DNA of 64,000 nt, from assembly GCF_900115565.1 (NCBI RefSeq), contig NZ_FOWW01000002.1, forward strand, positions 297,160 through 361,159. The letters are read 5' to 3'. The position numbers and the translations under genes were made by a program. Of this stretch, positions 16,506-27,922 are shown piece by piece. Position 1 is the first letter of the stretch. Each line of letters begins with the position of its first letter. The DNA comes from Amycolatopsis arida. Lineage in GTDB: Bacteria > Actinomycetota > Actinomycetes > Mycobacteriales > Pseudonocardiaceae. The notes under the pieces are model-generated. The model ran no database searches, had not been told where the DNA came from, and saw only the letters and a program-made list of their open reading frames with translations.

Positions 16506-17333
16506 ATGAGCGGGCAGCGGGCGCCGGAGACGGTGCGACGGTGGGACGGATGCGACCCGCGGCGGCAGGGCCGGGACACGGTAAGCGTCGCCGGTCACAG
16601 CCGCCGGGGGCAGGGGGCCGCGACGCGGGCGGCAGGGCCCGGCACGGACGTACCCGACGCGGGGCTGGCGGCCGCGGTGGCCGCACCGGGACGGGCACGG
16701 ACCGACCCCGCCGCATCGAGTCGGACGGCGCCGCCGCCCGGAACGGCGGGCAGGGCCACGATGCCGAGCCAGCGCGGCGGACCGGGTCAGCCGACACCAG
16801 CGGACTGGTCCGCGGCACCGGGCCGGCCGGGGACACCGGACCGGCCAGCGCTGGCGAGCCGGGCGGCCACGCGGGGCCACGCGACGCCACCGGACCGGAC
16901 GGCGCCACCAGACCGAACCGCGGCACCAGGCCGCGCGACGGCATCGAAGCGATCCGCGCTGCGGGGCGGCGCGGCGGCGCGGGAGGACCGCGCTCACCAC
17001 ACGCCGAGCCGCCAGCGAGTGGGGGCGGTGCTGGCGCTGATCCTCGAGGTGTACGGGGGCAGCCGGCCGGTGGAGCAGCTGCGTCCGCTGCTGGCGAACA
17101 CGCTGTACCTCCGCCTCGCGGCGCGAGCGCGCACGGGCACGGTGCGCTACACACTGCGGTCCCTGCACCTGACCCGCCCGGCACCGGGGAGCCTGGAGGT
17201 GTGCGGCCGGATCTCCGCGGCGGGCAGGGCGCTCGCGCTGGCCACCCGCTTCGAGGCCACGGGAGACCGGGGCTGGCGCTGCACCTGGTTCGGCCTGGTG
17301 GAGTCCCGACCACCGCGTCGGTTCCGCCCCTGA
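16506..17333 (+). CDS. Rv3235-family protein, Ala/Arg/Pro-rich
   Basis: About 275 residues in two parts. Residues 1-165 are disordered, rich in Arg, Gly, Ala, Pro and Thr, with loose repeats (TPPDRTAPPDRTAAPGRA). Residues 170-275 form a small folded domain: GAVLALILEVYGGSRPVEQLRPLL, then SLEVCGRISAAGRALALATRFE and a closing RWRCTWFGLV-like strand. The domain matches the actinobacterial Rv3235 family (DUF6459), which lies close to secA1 in mycobacteria too. Function unknown. The disordered half is probably fast-evolving and its start (ATG 16506) is chosen for its ribosome site. Confidence 0.72.
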   Translation: MSGQRAPETVRRWDGCDPRRQGRDTVSVAGHSRRGQGAATRAAGPGTDVPDAGLAAAVAAPGRARTDPAASSRTAPPPGTAGRATMPSQRGGPGQPTPADWSAAPGRPGTPDRPALASRAATRGHATPPDRTAPPDRTAAPGRATASKRSALRGGAAAREDRAHHTPSRQRVGAVLALILEVYGGSRPVEQLRPLLANTLYLRLAARARTGTVRYTLRSLHLTRPAPGSLEVCGRISAAGRALALATRFEATGDRGWRCTWFGLVESRPPRRFRP

Positions 17334-17593
17334 CGGTGCCGTGGCGGGGACGGCTGCCGGGTCGAGTCCCATGGAACGGCACGAACGCCACCGCGGCCCC
17401 TGTGCGCCATGACGGACCGGGCGGAGAGCGTCGGCGCTGTGCAGGTCACCCTGCCCCCTGCCGCGGCCACGGCGAGGCCGTGGTGGGGGCGCCGGACGCA
17501 TGAAGCGGCCCGCATGGCCGACCGTACGTGCTCGGAGCCGGTGCGCGCCGCTGACGGCGGCGCGCCGGCGACGAGCACGTCGGCGGTCCCGCT

Positions 17594-17699
17594 GCCGAGG
17601 CCGGCCCGGCTCACGCCAGCGGCGCACCTTCTCGGGCACACCACCAGCGAGAACGACCGCAGCACACCACCGCCACCGCCGAGGCCGGCTCGGCTCGCG

Positions 17700-17708
<9 letters not shown>
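17594..17708. repeat. 31-base echo of the secA 3' end
   Basis: Two 31-base copies with three mismatches lie at 17594-17624 and 17678-17708, 84 bases apart. The second includes the last secA codons and stop; the first lies downstream in non-coding sequence. Both begin GCCGAGGCCGGC. The rest of 17334-17699 holds no supported gene. Confidence 0.75.
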
Positions 17709-20546
<2,838 letters not shown>

Positions 20547-20728
20547 CCGGTCGACCTCACTGTGTCTCTAGTCCGACTCCGGTCCACGCTACGCTCCCCC
20601 ACCGGTTGCGGGGGAGGACGTAGGCGGACGGGCAGCATGCCGCGCACTGGTCCTGCGACACACGTTGCCACCATCGTAGGGAACCCGCCCGCTCCCGTGC
20701 ACGCACCGTAGGTAGTGCGCATGGCAGC

Positions 20729-20754
20729 GGCCCGCACGCCAGCGCGTGCGGGCC
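20729..20754 (-). terminator. Terminator after hpf
   Basis: A perfect 11-base-pair stem (GGCCCGCACGC) with a four-base CAGC loop, 15 bases past the hpf stop. It separates hpf from secA transcription. Confidence 0.75.
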
Positions 20755-20769
20755 GCCACGGTCGGGGTA

Positions 20770-21468
20770 TCAGCCGAGCCTGATCACGCCGTAGTCGAAG
20801 CCTTTCCTCCGGTACACCACGCTCGGCCGGCCGGCCTCGGCGTCGTTGTACAGGTAGAAGTCGTGTCCGACCAGCTCCATCTCGTAGAGAGCCTGGTCGA
20901 TGGTCATGGGTTCCGCGGAATGTTGCTTCTCGCGAACGATGCGGCCGGGTTGGTGGTCGGTCACACCGTCGTCCCAGCGCTGCCCCGGCAGCTCGATGTC
21001 CCCTGCCGTCAGCTCGTCCACGGGCGGCTCCGCGCGTGGAGCGTCCAGCACGGCCGTGCCCGAGGCGGGGGCGCGACCGTTGGCCGTGGACCCGCCGGCG
21101 GCCATCGCGGCGGCACCGGGGACGGAGGTCGCCTCGGCGACCGATTCGGGGCAGCGTCGCCCGTAGTGCACCCGCCGCCGGTCGTGCATCCGGCGAAGGC
21201 GGTTCTCCAGCTTGTTCACCGCGGCGTCGAGCGCGGCGTAGAAGTCGCCGGCGGAGGCCTCCGCCCGCACGACCGGGCCCTTGCCCTTGCCGGTGATCTC
21301 GACCCGCTGGCAGCTCTTCGACTGGCGGCGGTTGGGCTCGTGGAACAGCTCCACGTCGTACCGGATCACCTTCCGGTCGTAGCGCTCCAGCCGGGACAGC
21401 TTGTCGCTGACGTGCTCCCGGTAGTGATCGGGCACCTCGACGTTGCGACCCTTGACAACGATGTCCAT
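20770..21468 (-). CDS. hpf: Long-form ribosome hibernation factor HPF
   Basis: 232 residues. The S30AE domain (MDIVVKGRNVEVPDHYREHV, residues 1-100) binds the 30S decoding channel. A variable Ala/Pro/Gly linker spans about 120-165, and the C-terminal dimerisation domain runs from MTIDQALYEMELVGHDFYLY to the end. Long HPF dimerises ribosomes (100S) or protects 70S in stationary phase; the mycobacterial relative is RafS (Rv3241c). GGGAGG directly upstream supports the ATG at 21468. A promoter-like TTGACA and a short strongly initiated leader frame lie upstream. Confidence 0.93.
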   Translation of the reverse strand: MDIVVKGRNVEVPDHYREHVSDKLSRLERYDRKVIRYDVELFHEPNRRQSKSCQRVEITGKGKGPVVRAEASAGDFYAALDAAVNKLENRLRRMHDRRRVHYGRRCPESVAEATSVPGAAAMAAGGSTANGRAPASGTAVLDAPRAEPPVDELTAGDIELPGQRWDDGVTDHQPGRIVREKQHSAEPMTIDQALYEMELVGHDFYLYNDAEAGRPSVVYRRKGFDYGVIRLG

Positions 21469-21642
21469 ACACGACCTCCCTCGCGAAATGTCTGCGAGAC
21501 GTTTGTTCACTGGGACGCCGGTGAAAGCGGGGACCTTGGCGCCGGTTTCCGCGGATTCGGCGGTGAACCGGGGCCCGGACACAGGCGATGAGTGACCCGG
21601 CGCCGCGACACGACGTCTCGTGCGCGCCGACCGGGCGCGACC

Positions 21643-21669
21643 TCAGCGCTCCTCCGGCGTCAGGGACAT
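21643..21669 (-). CDS. Possible 8-residue leader peptide upstream of hpf
   Basis: An ATG with an unusually strong ribosome site (AGGGAGGTGAG, seven bases before) opens a frame of only eight codons, MSLTPEER, then TGA. It lies 175 bases before hpf and about 65 bases after a predicted promoter. No regulatory codon run is present. It may be a translated leader, or its ribosome site may have another role. I cannot show that it is translated. Confidence 0.4.
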   Translation of the reverse strand: MSLTPEER

Positions 21670-21736
21670 CGGCTTCTCACCTCCCTGCCAACCGGGACAG
21701 CTGATAGCGGAGCACGTTAGCCCGCTCCTGCCAGGA

Positions 21737-21765
21737 AATACAGCCCCCGAGGCGGGGGATGTCAA
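21737..21765 (-). promoter_or_regulatory. Candidate hpf promoter with a dyad in the spacer
   Basis: Reading leftward, a perfect TTGACA (21765-21760), a 17-base spacer and TGTATT (21742-21737). The spacer contains the inverted repeat CCCCCG-CCT-CGGGGG, a possible repressor site. The predicted transcript would include the short leader frame. Confidence 0.5.
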
Positions 21766-22050
21766 GCGGTAAACCGCGGTCACGGAACGCAGTGTCCGAT
21801 TCGTGACCATTCGGTCGACGTGGACCGATCGGAGCAATCCGCGGGCGAGAGCTTCACGCGGATGGAGCATTCGGCGATCGGGAAGCAACCGGTCGGTGAG
21901 AGCCGCGCTCCGGAGATCCGCCACCCCGGTGGGGTGGTCTGCCGTTCGGGGCAACGCCACGGGCGATCTCATGTCGGGTCAACGGACGGGCGCGACCGAA
22001 TGGTTCCCGGCCCAGGACCACTCGGACGAGTGATGAAGTGGGTGCGGCAG

Positions 22051-22084
22051 TCACCCGCCCACGGTCAGCACGAACACCGCGGTG
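22051..22084 (-). repeat. 34-base echo of the comF 3' end
   Basis: This differs at about 5 of 34 bases from 22170-22203, the last codons and stop of comF, and lies 120 bases downstream of it. Read leftward, both encode AV-x-L-T-V-x-G then stop. It is probably the remnant of a duplicated gene end. The remainder of 21766-22169 holds nothing I can support. Confidence 0.7.
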
Positions 22085-22169
22085 TCGGCGGACGACCGAC
22101 CTGCCGGGCACGGACCGCGTGAGCACGGTGGACGTGCGAGAGCAATCGCGGCGACCGCGGGCGAGAACG

Positions 22170-22847
22170 TCATCCGGCCACGGTCAGCGTGAGCACCGCG
22201 GTGACCGTCAGCCCGCCGGTGGCGAGCGCCTGCCGGCACGCGGTCACCGTCGCGCCGGTGGTGAGCACGTCGTCCAGCAGGACCACCGGCGTGCCCGGGG
22301 GCGGCAGCCGGGTGGGGATCAGGCGCACCCGCCCGGCGAGGTTGGCCGCGCGTTGCCGGTGGTCGAGGCCCACCGCGTCGCGCACGCCGGGGGCCAGCCG
22401 CAGGCCGGCCGCGACCCGCGCCGCCGGCAGCCGGCGGGCGGCCGCGACGGCCAGCGCGCGCACGTGCGACCCGCCGCGCATCCGCGCCGCCGAGCGGCGG
22501 GAGGGCGCCGGGACCAGCCACCACACCCCGGCGGTGTCCGGTCGCGCACCGGGGAGGTACGGGAGGGCGGCGGCGAGCGCGGCCCCCAGCGGCGCGGCGA
22601 GGTCCCGGCGGCCACGCTCCTTGTGCGCGAGCACCAGCCGCCGGGCCACCCCGCGGTACCGGGCCAGTGCGTACGCCGGGGGCCGCGGGCCGAGGGCGCT
22701 CCTGGCCACGGGCAGCACCGACGTCCACACCGCGGCGCATCCGGCGCAGCAGGCCGCGCCGGGGGCGCCGCAGCCGGCGCAGGTCGCCGGCAGCACGAGG
22801 TCCAGCACCGCCCGGCCGACCGCGGGTAGGCGCAGCGAATGGGACAT
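22170..22847 (-). CDS. comF: ComF-family phosphoribosyltransferase-like protein
   Basis: 225 residues. The N-terminus has the double CxxC zinc finger CAGCGAPGAACCAGC (about residues 22-36). The C-terminal half carries the PRPP-binding loop VVLLDDVLTTGAT (about residue 190). ComF proteins act in DNA uptake in competent bacteria. In actinobacteria, including M. tuberculosis (Rv3242c), the gene stays beside hpf and secA, where its role is not established. The ATG at 22847 starts directly at the family's first helix. The gene's 3' end is repeated downstream and repeat-rich DNA lies upstream. Confidence 0.88.
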   Translation of the reverse strand: MSHSLRLPAVGRAVLDLVLPATCAGCGAPGAACCAGCAAVWTSVLPVARSALGPRPPAYALARYRGVARRLVLAHKERGRRDLAAPLGAALAAALPYLPGARPDTAGVWWLVPAPSRRSAARMRGGSHVRALAVAAARRLPAARVAAGLRLAPGVRDAVGLDHRQRAANLAGRVRLIPTRLPPPGTPVVLLDDVLTTGATVTACRQALATGGLTVTAVLTLTVAG

Positions 22848-22873
22848 GCCGGCCAGTGTGGCGCCCGGGTCGG

Positions 22874-23060
22874 ACAGTTCCGCCGCCTCGCACCCGGCGA
22901 TCCCACCGACCCGGGCTCGGCGGCTCCGTCGGTGGCGTGGTGGTCGATCGGACGCCGGCCCGGAGCGGTGGCCGGGGCACACATCGGACGCCGGCCCGGA
23001 GCGGTCGCCGGGGCACACATCGCACGGTTCCGCCAACTCGCACCCGACGATCCCACCGAC
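22874..23060. repeat. Nested direct repeats upstream of comF
   Basis: Two adjacent 36-base units (22947-22982 and 22983-23018, one mismatch) are bracketed by a 37-base direct repeat (22874-22910 and 23024-23060, four mismatches). No gene is supported in the whole 22848-23639 stretch; the open frames here follow the repeats and lack ribosome sites. Confidence 0.8.
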
Positions 23061-23202
23061 CACCGACGGTGAGAGAGCGTCGATCGAACCGCCGGCCGCG
23101 ACGGCGGCCCGGCCGCGCATCGGCCGCCGACACCGCCCGACGACGAGCCGCCGGCACCTCACCACGACGAGCCGGCGAACCCTGCCCAGCGACAGGCGCC
23201 GA

Positions 23203-23389
23203 CCACGGCTGGCAGCGAGCCACGAACGGGCGAAAACCGACCCGAGAGAACCATTGGCTGCGCCCGAACCCCCGAAGTTGTCCACAACTTCGCGCGACGC
23301 CCCTCCACCGCCCTGACCAGCGGTAGAATGGACGTGGGGCCGGCCCCCGGGTTCAGGGTGGGGGATGCTTACTGGGGGTTGGGGCTTCG
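23203..23389 (-). repeat. ~180-base element, copy 1 (with DnaA-like box)
   Basis: Read leftward, this aligns by eye at roughly 75% with 28682-28860 read rightward, with only a few short gaps. Shared blocks include GTCCA-TCTA-CGCTGG-CAGG, GAAG-TGTGGACAAC-TCGGG and TTTC-CCCG-CGTGG. At its centre CGAAGTTGTCCACAACTTCG (23273-23292) is palindromic and contains TTGTCCACA, the actinobacterial DnaA-box consensus. Its identity is unknown. Confidence 0.7.
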
Positions 23390-23468
23390 TCGACGGCCTT
23401 CGATCACGCGTTCCGGGGGTTGATTCTCCCGTCTCGGGCGGCCTGCGCCCGCCCGGGGCGATACCTGA

Positions 23469-23592
23469 GCGACCGCCGGGCGACACCCGATCAACCACCG
23501 GACGGCACCAGAACGACCGCCGGACGACACACCCCAGCAACCACCGGACGACACCCCGGCAACCGCCGAGCGGCACCCGAACGACCGTGGAC
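23469..23592. repeat. Degenerate 22-26-base tandem repeats
   Basis: About five and a half units of the form ACCaCCGGaCGaCACCcc-gAa/cA stand in a row between copy 1 of the ~180-base element and the lpqB stop. Unit length and sequence drift from copy to copy. No unique spacers separate them, so this is not a CRISPR array. Confidence 0.65.
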
Positions 23593-23639
23593 GCCGAGCG
23601 ACCTCCGCGGCCGATCGGCAGCCGAGCGGCGCCCGGGAC

Positions 23640-25397
23640 TCAGCCGGGGTAGAAGGGGCGGGCCTCGGGGCCCTGCGGGAAGTCGTGCGGGCGCCACACC
23701 TCGCCGATGTCGTTGGCGGTCCACAGGCCGATCGAGTCGGCCACCACCACCGCGCGGCTGGGCGCCGCGGTCACCGCGTGCACCGGCGGGGTGAGGTTCG
23801 AGCTGTTGAACTTGTCCATCCGCAGCCCGTCCACCGGCACCCTGGCCACCGGCAGCGCGGTGGTCGAGGTGGCGACCACCAACGTGTCCTGGGTGGCCCA
23901 GTCGACGTCGACCACACCGGTCAGCCGGCTCGGCTGCAGGATCCGCGGCGAGCGCAGGTTCACCGAGTCGGGGGTGCGGATCACCGACGCCACCACCAGC
24001 TGCCCGCCGGCGACCACCGCCGCGCGGGTGCCGTCCCGGGACAGCCGCAGCGCGGTGATCGTCCCCAGCGCGGTGACCTCGGTGGCGCTCACCGTCTGCG
24101 ACACCCACCCCCCGGCCGGTGTCCGCAGCACCCGCACCACCTGGCCACCGTCCCGCACGGTCCACACCTCACCGGACGGCGTGCCGGCACCCGCCGACGG
24201 CCGCCAGCTCGGCCGGGTCAGCGAGTCGCCGGTCAGGTCCACCGACACGGCCTCCCGACCGAGGTCCCCGATCCGCAACCGGGCCCTGCCGTCCACCCGC
24301 TCGACGATCGCCAGCTGCTGCCCGTCGATCGACTGCGCCGCGGTCTCCACCGGGTACACCCCGGCGCCGGCCGGACCGTGGATCGGCGTTCCGTCGGCCA
24401 GCGACCGGATCCGGCCACTGACGCTGACCAGCCCGGGCAGGTCGGAACTGGGCACGGTGAGCGCGTCGTAGGCGGGCAGGTCGCTCGGCCGCCACTCGGG
24501 CTGCCCGCTCACCAGCGACGTGCCGTCGGAGAGCAACCGGATCCGGCTGCTCGTCACCGGCTGCAGCGACCGCACGATCTGCGCCGCGATGAGCTCCTTG
24601 TCCTCCTTGCTCCGGCCCTGCACACCCTTCAACGGCACCACCAGCGCGCCGTCGGCCACCACGGTGACGTTGCCTTCGGTCCGCACGTCGTCACCGAGCG
24701 GGTTGCGCACCGCGCCGGCGAGCCCCTGCGAAGGGCCGGACAGCAGCAGGTCCACCACCCGATCCGGCAGCCCGGACTGCGGCCGCTTCGGCACGTACCG
24801 CAGATCGGGCACGAGCGTGACCGGCTCCGGCGCCACGAAGTACAGCGGCACCCGCAGGTAGTTCTCGCCGAAGTCGCTCTCGGTGACCACCACGTTGGTC
24901 GGCGGGTCGACGATGCGCCACTGCCCGTCGGCCTGCCGGCGCACCCGGAACTGCTGCTGGAACACGTCCCGGGTGGGGATGAACGCGCTGTCCTGCCCGA
25001 GCCGGCCCACCTGCACCCCGCGCAGCACCACGACCTGCTCGTTCGGGTCCGCCGGCTGCTCCTCGCCGACGGCGTACACGGTGTCGAACTTGTCCTCGAT
25101 CACGGTGACGCCCTTGGCCGGCCGCCACATCTTGCGCGCGTCGCTGTCCAGGTACACCCGGGCGGTGGCGTAGTCGTTGGTCGACCGGGCACTGGCCCGC
25201 ACGAAGTCACGGACCAGGGTGAGCACGTCGAGGTCCTTGGCCGGCTCCGGGATGTCCGGCGCCATCTGCCCGAGCCGCTCCCCGGTGACGACCTCGGGCT
25301 GCGACTCGGCCGGCACCGTGGCGCAGCCCGTGACGAGCGTGAGCCCCGCGAGCACGGCCAGTACCGCGCGCATTCCTCGGGCTCCGGCGCGACTCAC
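23640..25397 (-). CDS. lpqB: Lipoprotein LpqB (MtrAB accessory)
   Basis: 585 residues from a GTG that overlaps the mtrB stop by four bases; the lipobox LVTGC follows the signal peptide (anchor Cys near residue 26). A GerMN-type pair of domains spans about residues 40-300 (VVDLLLSGPSQGLAGAV). A beta-propeller of the LpqB type then runs to the C-terminus (RLRIGDLG, SLTRPSWRPS, LRLSRDGTRAAVV). In mycobacteria LpqB sits outside the membrane and modulates MtrB signalling, affecting cell division and envelope integrity. It is the last gene of the tmk-mtrA-mtrB-lpqB cluster. Confidence 0.94.
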   Translation of the reverse strand: MSRAGARGMRAVLAVLAGLTLVTGCATVPAESQPEVVTGERLGQMAPDIPEPAKDLDVLTLVRDFVRASARSTNDYATARVYLDSDARKMWRPAKGVTVIEDKFDTVYAVGEEQPADPNEQVVVLRGVQVGRLGQDSAFIPTRDVFQQQFRVRRQADGQWRIVDPPTNVVVTESDFGENYLRVPLYFVAPEPVTLVPDLRYVPKRPQSGLPDRVVDLLLSGPSQGLAGAVRNPLGDDVRTEGNVTVVADGALVVPLKGVQGRSKEDKELIAAQIVRSLQPVTSSRIRLLSDGTSLVSGQPEWRPSDLPAYDALTVPSSDLPGLVSVSGRIRSLADGTPIHGPAGAGVYPVETAAQSIDGQQLAIVERVDGRARLRIGDLGREAVSVDLTGDSLTRPSWRPSAGAGTPSGEVWTVRDGGQVVRVLRTPAGGWVSQTVSATEVTALGTITALRLSRDGTRAAVVAGGQLVVASVIRTPDSVNLRSPRILQPSRLTGVVDVDWATQDTLVVATSTTALPVARVPVDGLRMDKFNSSNLTPPVHAVTAAPSRAVVVADSIGLWTANDIGEVWRPHDFPQGPEARPFYPG

Positions 25398-27112
25398 CCG
25401 ACCTCCTCGTGTTCGACCTGGGGTTCCGGTGCGCCCGGCCCGACGGGTGTCTCGGGCTCCACCCACCGGCCGGGACCCTCGGGCGCGGGTGGCGGCGGGT
25501 CCGGCGGCAGCCCGACCGGGCTCTCCCCGATCGGCTCGCCCTGCCGGCACGGCAGGGTCAACCGGAAGCACGCGCCGCGGTCCGGCTCGCCCCACGCCTC
25601 CAGCATGCCACCGTGCAGCCGGGCGTCCTCGTGGCTGATCGCCAGCCCCAGCCCGGTGCCGCCGGTGCGCCGGTTCCGGGAGGGGTCGGCTCGCCAGAAC
25701 CGGTTGAACACCAGCTCGGCCTCGCCCTGGCGCAGGCCGACACCGTAGTCGCGGACGGCCATCGCCACCGCGGTGTCGTTGGCCGCCACGACCAGCCGGA
25801 CCGGCTCGCCCTCGCTGTGGTCGACGGCGTTGGCCAGCAGGTTGCGCAGGATCCGCTCCACCCTGCGGGCGTCGACCTCGGCGGTCACCTGCTCGTCGGG
25901 CAGCTCGACCTCGATCGTGCTGCCCGCGGTGCCGGCGATCACCCGCACCTGCTCGACGGCCCGCTCGGCGACCGGTCGCACGTCGATCACCTCGGCGGCC
26001 AGCTCCTCGACGCCGGCGTCCAGCCGGCTGATTTCCAGCAGGTCGCCGAGCAGGGCCTCGAACCGGTCCAGCTCGTCCACCAGCAGCTCGGTCGACCGGG
26101 CGAGGCCGGCCGGGAACTGCTCGCGCGAGGCGTGCAGCACGTCGGCCGCCATCCGCACGGTGGTCAGCGGCGTGCGCAGCTCGTGCGAGACGTCCGAGGT
26201 GAACCGGCGCTGCAGCTGGCCGAACTCCTCCAACTGGCGGATCTGCCGCTGGATGCTCGCGGCCATCTCGTTGTACGACACGGCCAGCTTCGACAGGTCG
26301 TCCTCGCCGAGGACGGTGAGCCGCTGGTCGAGGTCGCCGCCGGCGAAGCGCTCGGCGGCGGCGGCCGCCTGCCGCACCGGCCGCACGACCTGCCGGGTGA
26401 CCAGGTTGGTGATGCCGGCCAGCAGCAGCAACAGCACCAGGCCACCGACCAGCAGCGTGTTCTGCACGGTGGTGACCGTGTTCTGCTCGGTGGACAGCGG
26501 GAAGAGCAGGTACAGCTGCACCGGCCGGATGGTGTTCACCGGCGCGCCGACGATGAGGTAGGTGTCCCGCGCGTGCTCGGGGCCGACGGTGTGGATCTGC
26601 CACGCGGTCTGCCCCGCCTCGACGAACTTGCGCAGCGGCGGCGGCACGTGCTGGTACGGACCGGCGTGGATGGTGTCCTCGGTCGGCCGGTCCGGGCCGC
26701 CGGCGGCGAGCACCGGCTCGAACGCGCCGGCCGCGGACGCACCGAGATCCTGCGAGGCGACCGAGCTGCTGGTGATCGTCTTGAGCGCGTTCTTGAGCTT
26801 GTCCTCGAGCGCGTTCGGGTCGGCGTCGATGCTCGCCAACTCCCGCTCGCCGATGCCGACCACGGCCCGGGTCTGCGCCACCGCGGCCCGCTGCTTGGTG
26901 TCCAGCAGCCGGTCGGTGATCTGGTTCTGCAGCACCATGCCGAGCACGAACACCACCGCCGAGGACAGCGCCAGCGTCGACACGGTGACCCGGAACTGCA
27001 GCGAGGTCCGCCACGCCTCGCCGAACACGACGGCGCGCTGCCGACAGAAGGTGGCCACACGCTGGGCGAGCTCGACCACGCGTGGACCCAGCGCGGCCAG
27101 GCGTCGCCTCAT
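25394..27112 (-). CDS. mtrB: Sensor histidine kinase MtrB
   Basis: 572 residues. The first membrane span is about residues 43-65 and the second about 215-235, enclosing an extracytoplasmic sensor loop. A HAMP domain follows (RQVVRPVRQAAAAAERFAGGDLDQRL), then the dimerisation helix with the phospho-accepting His in FTSDVSHELRTPLTTVRM. The ATPase N-box is LRNLLANAVDHS and the later box GTGLGLAISHEDARLHGG. The C-terminus is Pro-rich. MtrB controls MtrA and localises to the division site in mycobacteria. GTG of lpqB overlaps its stop. Confidence 0.96.
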   Translation of the reverse strand: MRRRLAALGPRVVELAQRVATFCRQRAVVFGEAWRTSLQFRVTVSTLALSSAVVFVLGMVLQNQITDRLLDTKQRAAVAQTRAVVGIGERELASIDADPNALEDKLKNALKTITSSSVASQDLGASAAGAFEPVLAAGGPDRPTEDTIHAGPYQHVPPPLRKFVEAGQTAWQIHTVGPEHARDTYLIVGAPVNTIRPVQLYLLFPLSTEQNTVTTVQNTLLVGGLVLLLLLAGITNLVTRQVVRPVRQAAAAAERFAGGDLDQRLTVLGEDDLSKLAVSYNEMAASIQRQIRQLEEFGQLQRRFTSDVSHELRTPLTTVRMAADVLHASREQFPAGLARSTELLVDELDRFEALLGDLLEISRLDAGVEELAAEVIDVRPVAERAVEQVRVIAGTAGSTIEVELPDEQVTAEVDARRVERILRNLLANAVDHSEGEPVRLVVAANDTAVAMAVRDYGVGLRQGEAELVFNRFWRADPSRNRRTGGTGLGLAISHEDARLHGGMLEAWGEPDRGACFRLTLPCRQGEPIGESPVGLPPDPPPPAPEGPGRWVEPETPVGPGAPEPQVEHEEVG

Positions 27113-27152
27113 CCTCGGCCCGCCCTCCCGGCGTCGACGGGGTCGGCGACGG

Positions 27153-27830
27153 TCACGGTGGACCCGCTTTGTACCCCACGCCGCGCACGGTGAGCACCAC
27201 CTCGGGATGCTCGGGGTCCTTCTCGACCTTGGACCGCAGCCGCTGGACGTGCACGTTCACCAGCCGGGTGTCGGCCGCGTGCCGGTAGCCCCACACCTGC
27301 TCCAGCAGCACCTCGCGGGTGAACACCTGCCGGGGCTTGCGGGCCAGCGCCACCAGGAGGTCGAACTCCAGCGGGGTGAGCGGGATGGACTTGCCGTCCC
27401 GGGTGACCTCGTGGCCGGGCACGTCGATGGTGAGGTCGCCGATGGACAGCGTCTCGGCGGGCTCGGACTCGGTGCGCCGCAGCCGGGCCCTGACCCTGGC
27501 CACCAGCTCCTTCGGTTTGAACGGCTTGACCACGTAGTCGTCGGCACCCGACTCGAGGCCGAGCACGATGTCCACGGTGTCGCTCTTCGCCGTGAGCATG
27601 ACGATCGGCACGCCGGACTCGGCGCGGATGGCCTTGCAGACGTCGATCCCGTTCATCCCGGGCAGCATCAGGTCGAGCAGCACCAGGTCGGGCTTGAGCT
27701 CACGCAGCGCGGGCAACGCCCGGGAGCCGTCCGCCACCACCGCGGTGTCGAACCCCTCCCCACGCAGCACGATGGTGAGCATCTCCGCCAGAGCAGGGTC
27801 GTCGTCGACGACCAGCACACGTGCCTTCAT
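27153..27830 (-). CDS. mtrA: Response regulator MtrA
   Basis: 225 residues of the OmpR/PhoB class. The receiver has the acid pocket VVDDDPALAE, the phospho-accepting Asp in LVLLDLMLPGMNG (about residue 53), and KPF. The winged-helix DNA-binding domain includes LTPLEFDLLVALARKPRQVFTREVLL and the recognition helix DTRLVNVHVQRLRSKVE. MtrA governs cell-wall hydrolases, dnaA and division genes in mycobacteria and corynebacteria. It is 40 bases upstream of mtrB on the same strand. DnaA-like boxes flank the cluster (see findings). Confidence 0.96.
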   Translation of the reverse strand: MKARVLVVDDDPALAEMLTIVLRGEGFDTAVVADGSRALPALRELKPDLVLLDLMLPGMNGIDVCKAIRAESGVPIVMLTAKSDTVDIVLGLESGADDYVVKPFKPKELVARVRARLRRTESEPAETLSIGDLTIDVPGHEVTRDGKSIPLTPLEFDLLVALARKPRQVFTREVLLEQVWGYRHAADTRLVNVHVQRLRSKVEKDPEHPEVVLTVRGVGYKAGPP

Positions 27831-27922
27831 GACCACATATTCGCATTGTGCGCACGTCCGGCGCGCACGACCCGGTCATACACCGCCCTGGACTCGCCCG
27901 GTTGGCGCAGTCCCGCGGGTGC

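Noticed and set aside
23469-23592. Possible CRISPR array
   Set aside because: The units are adjacent, variable and lack unique spacers of even length; no cas gene is present.
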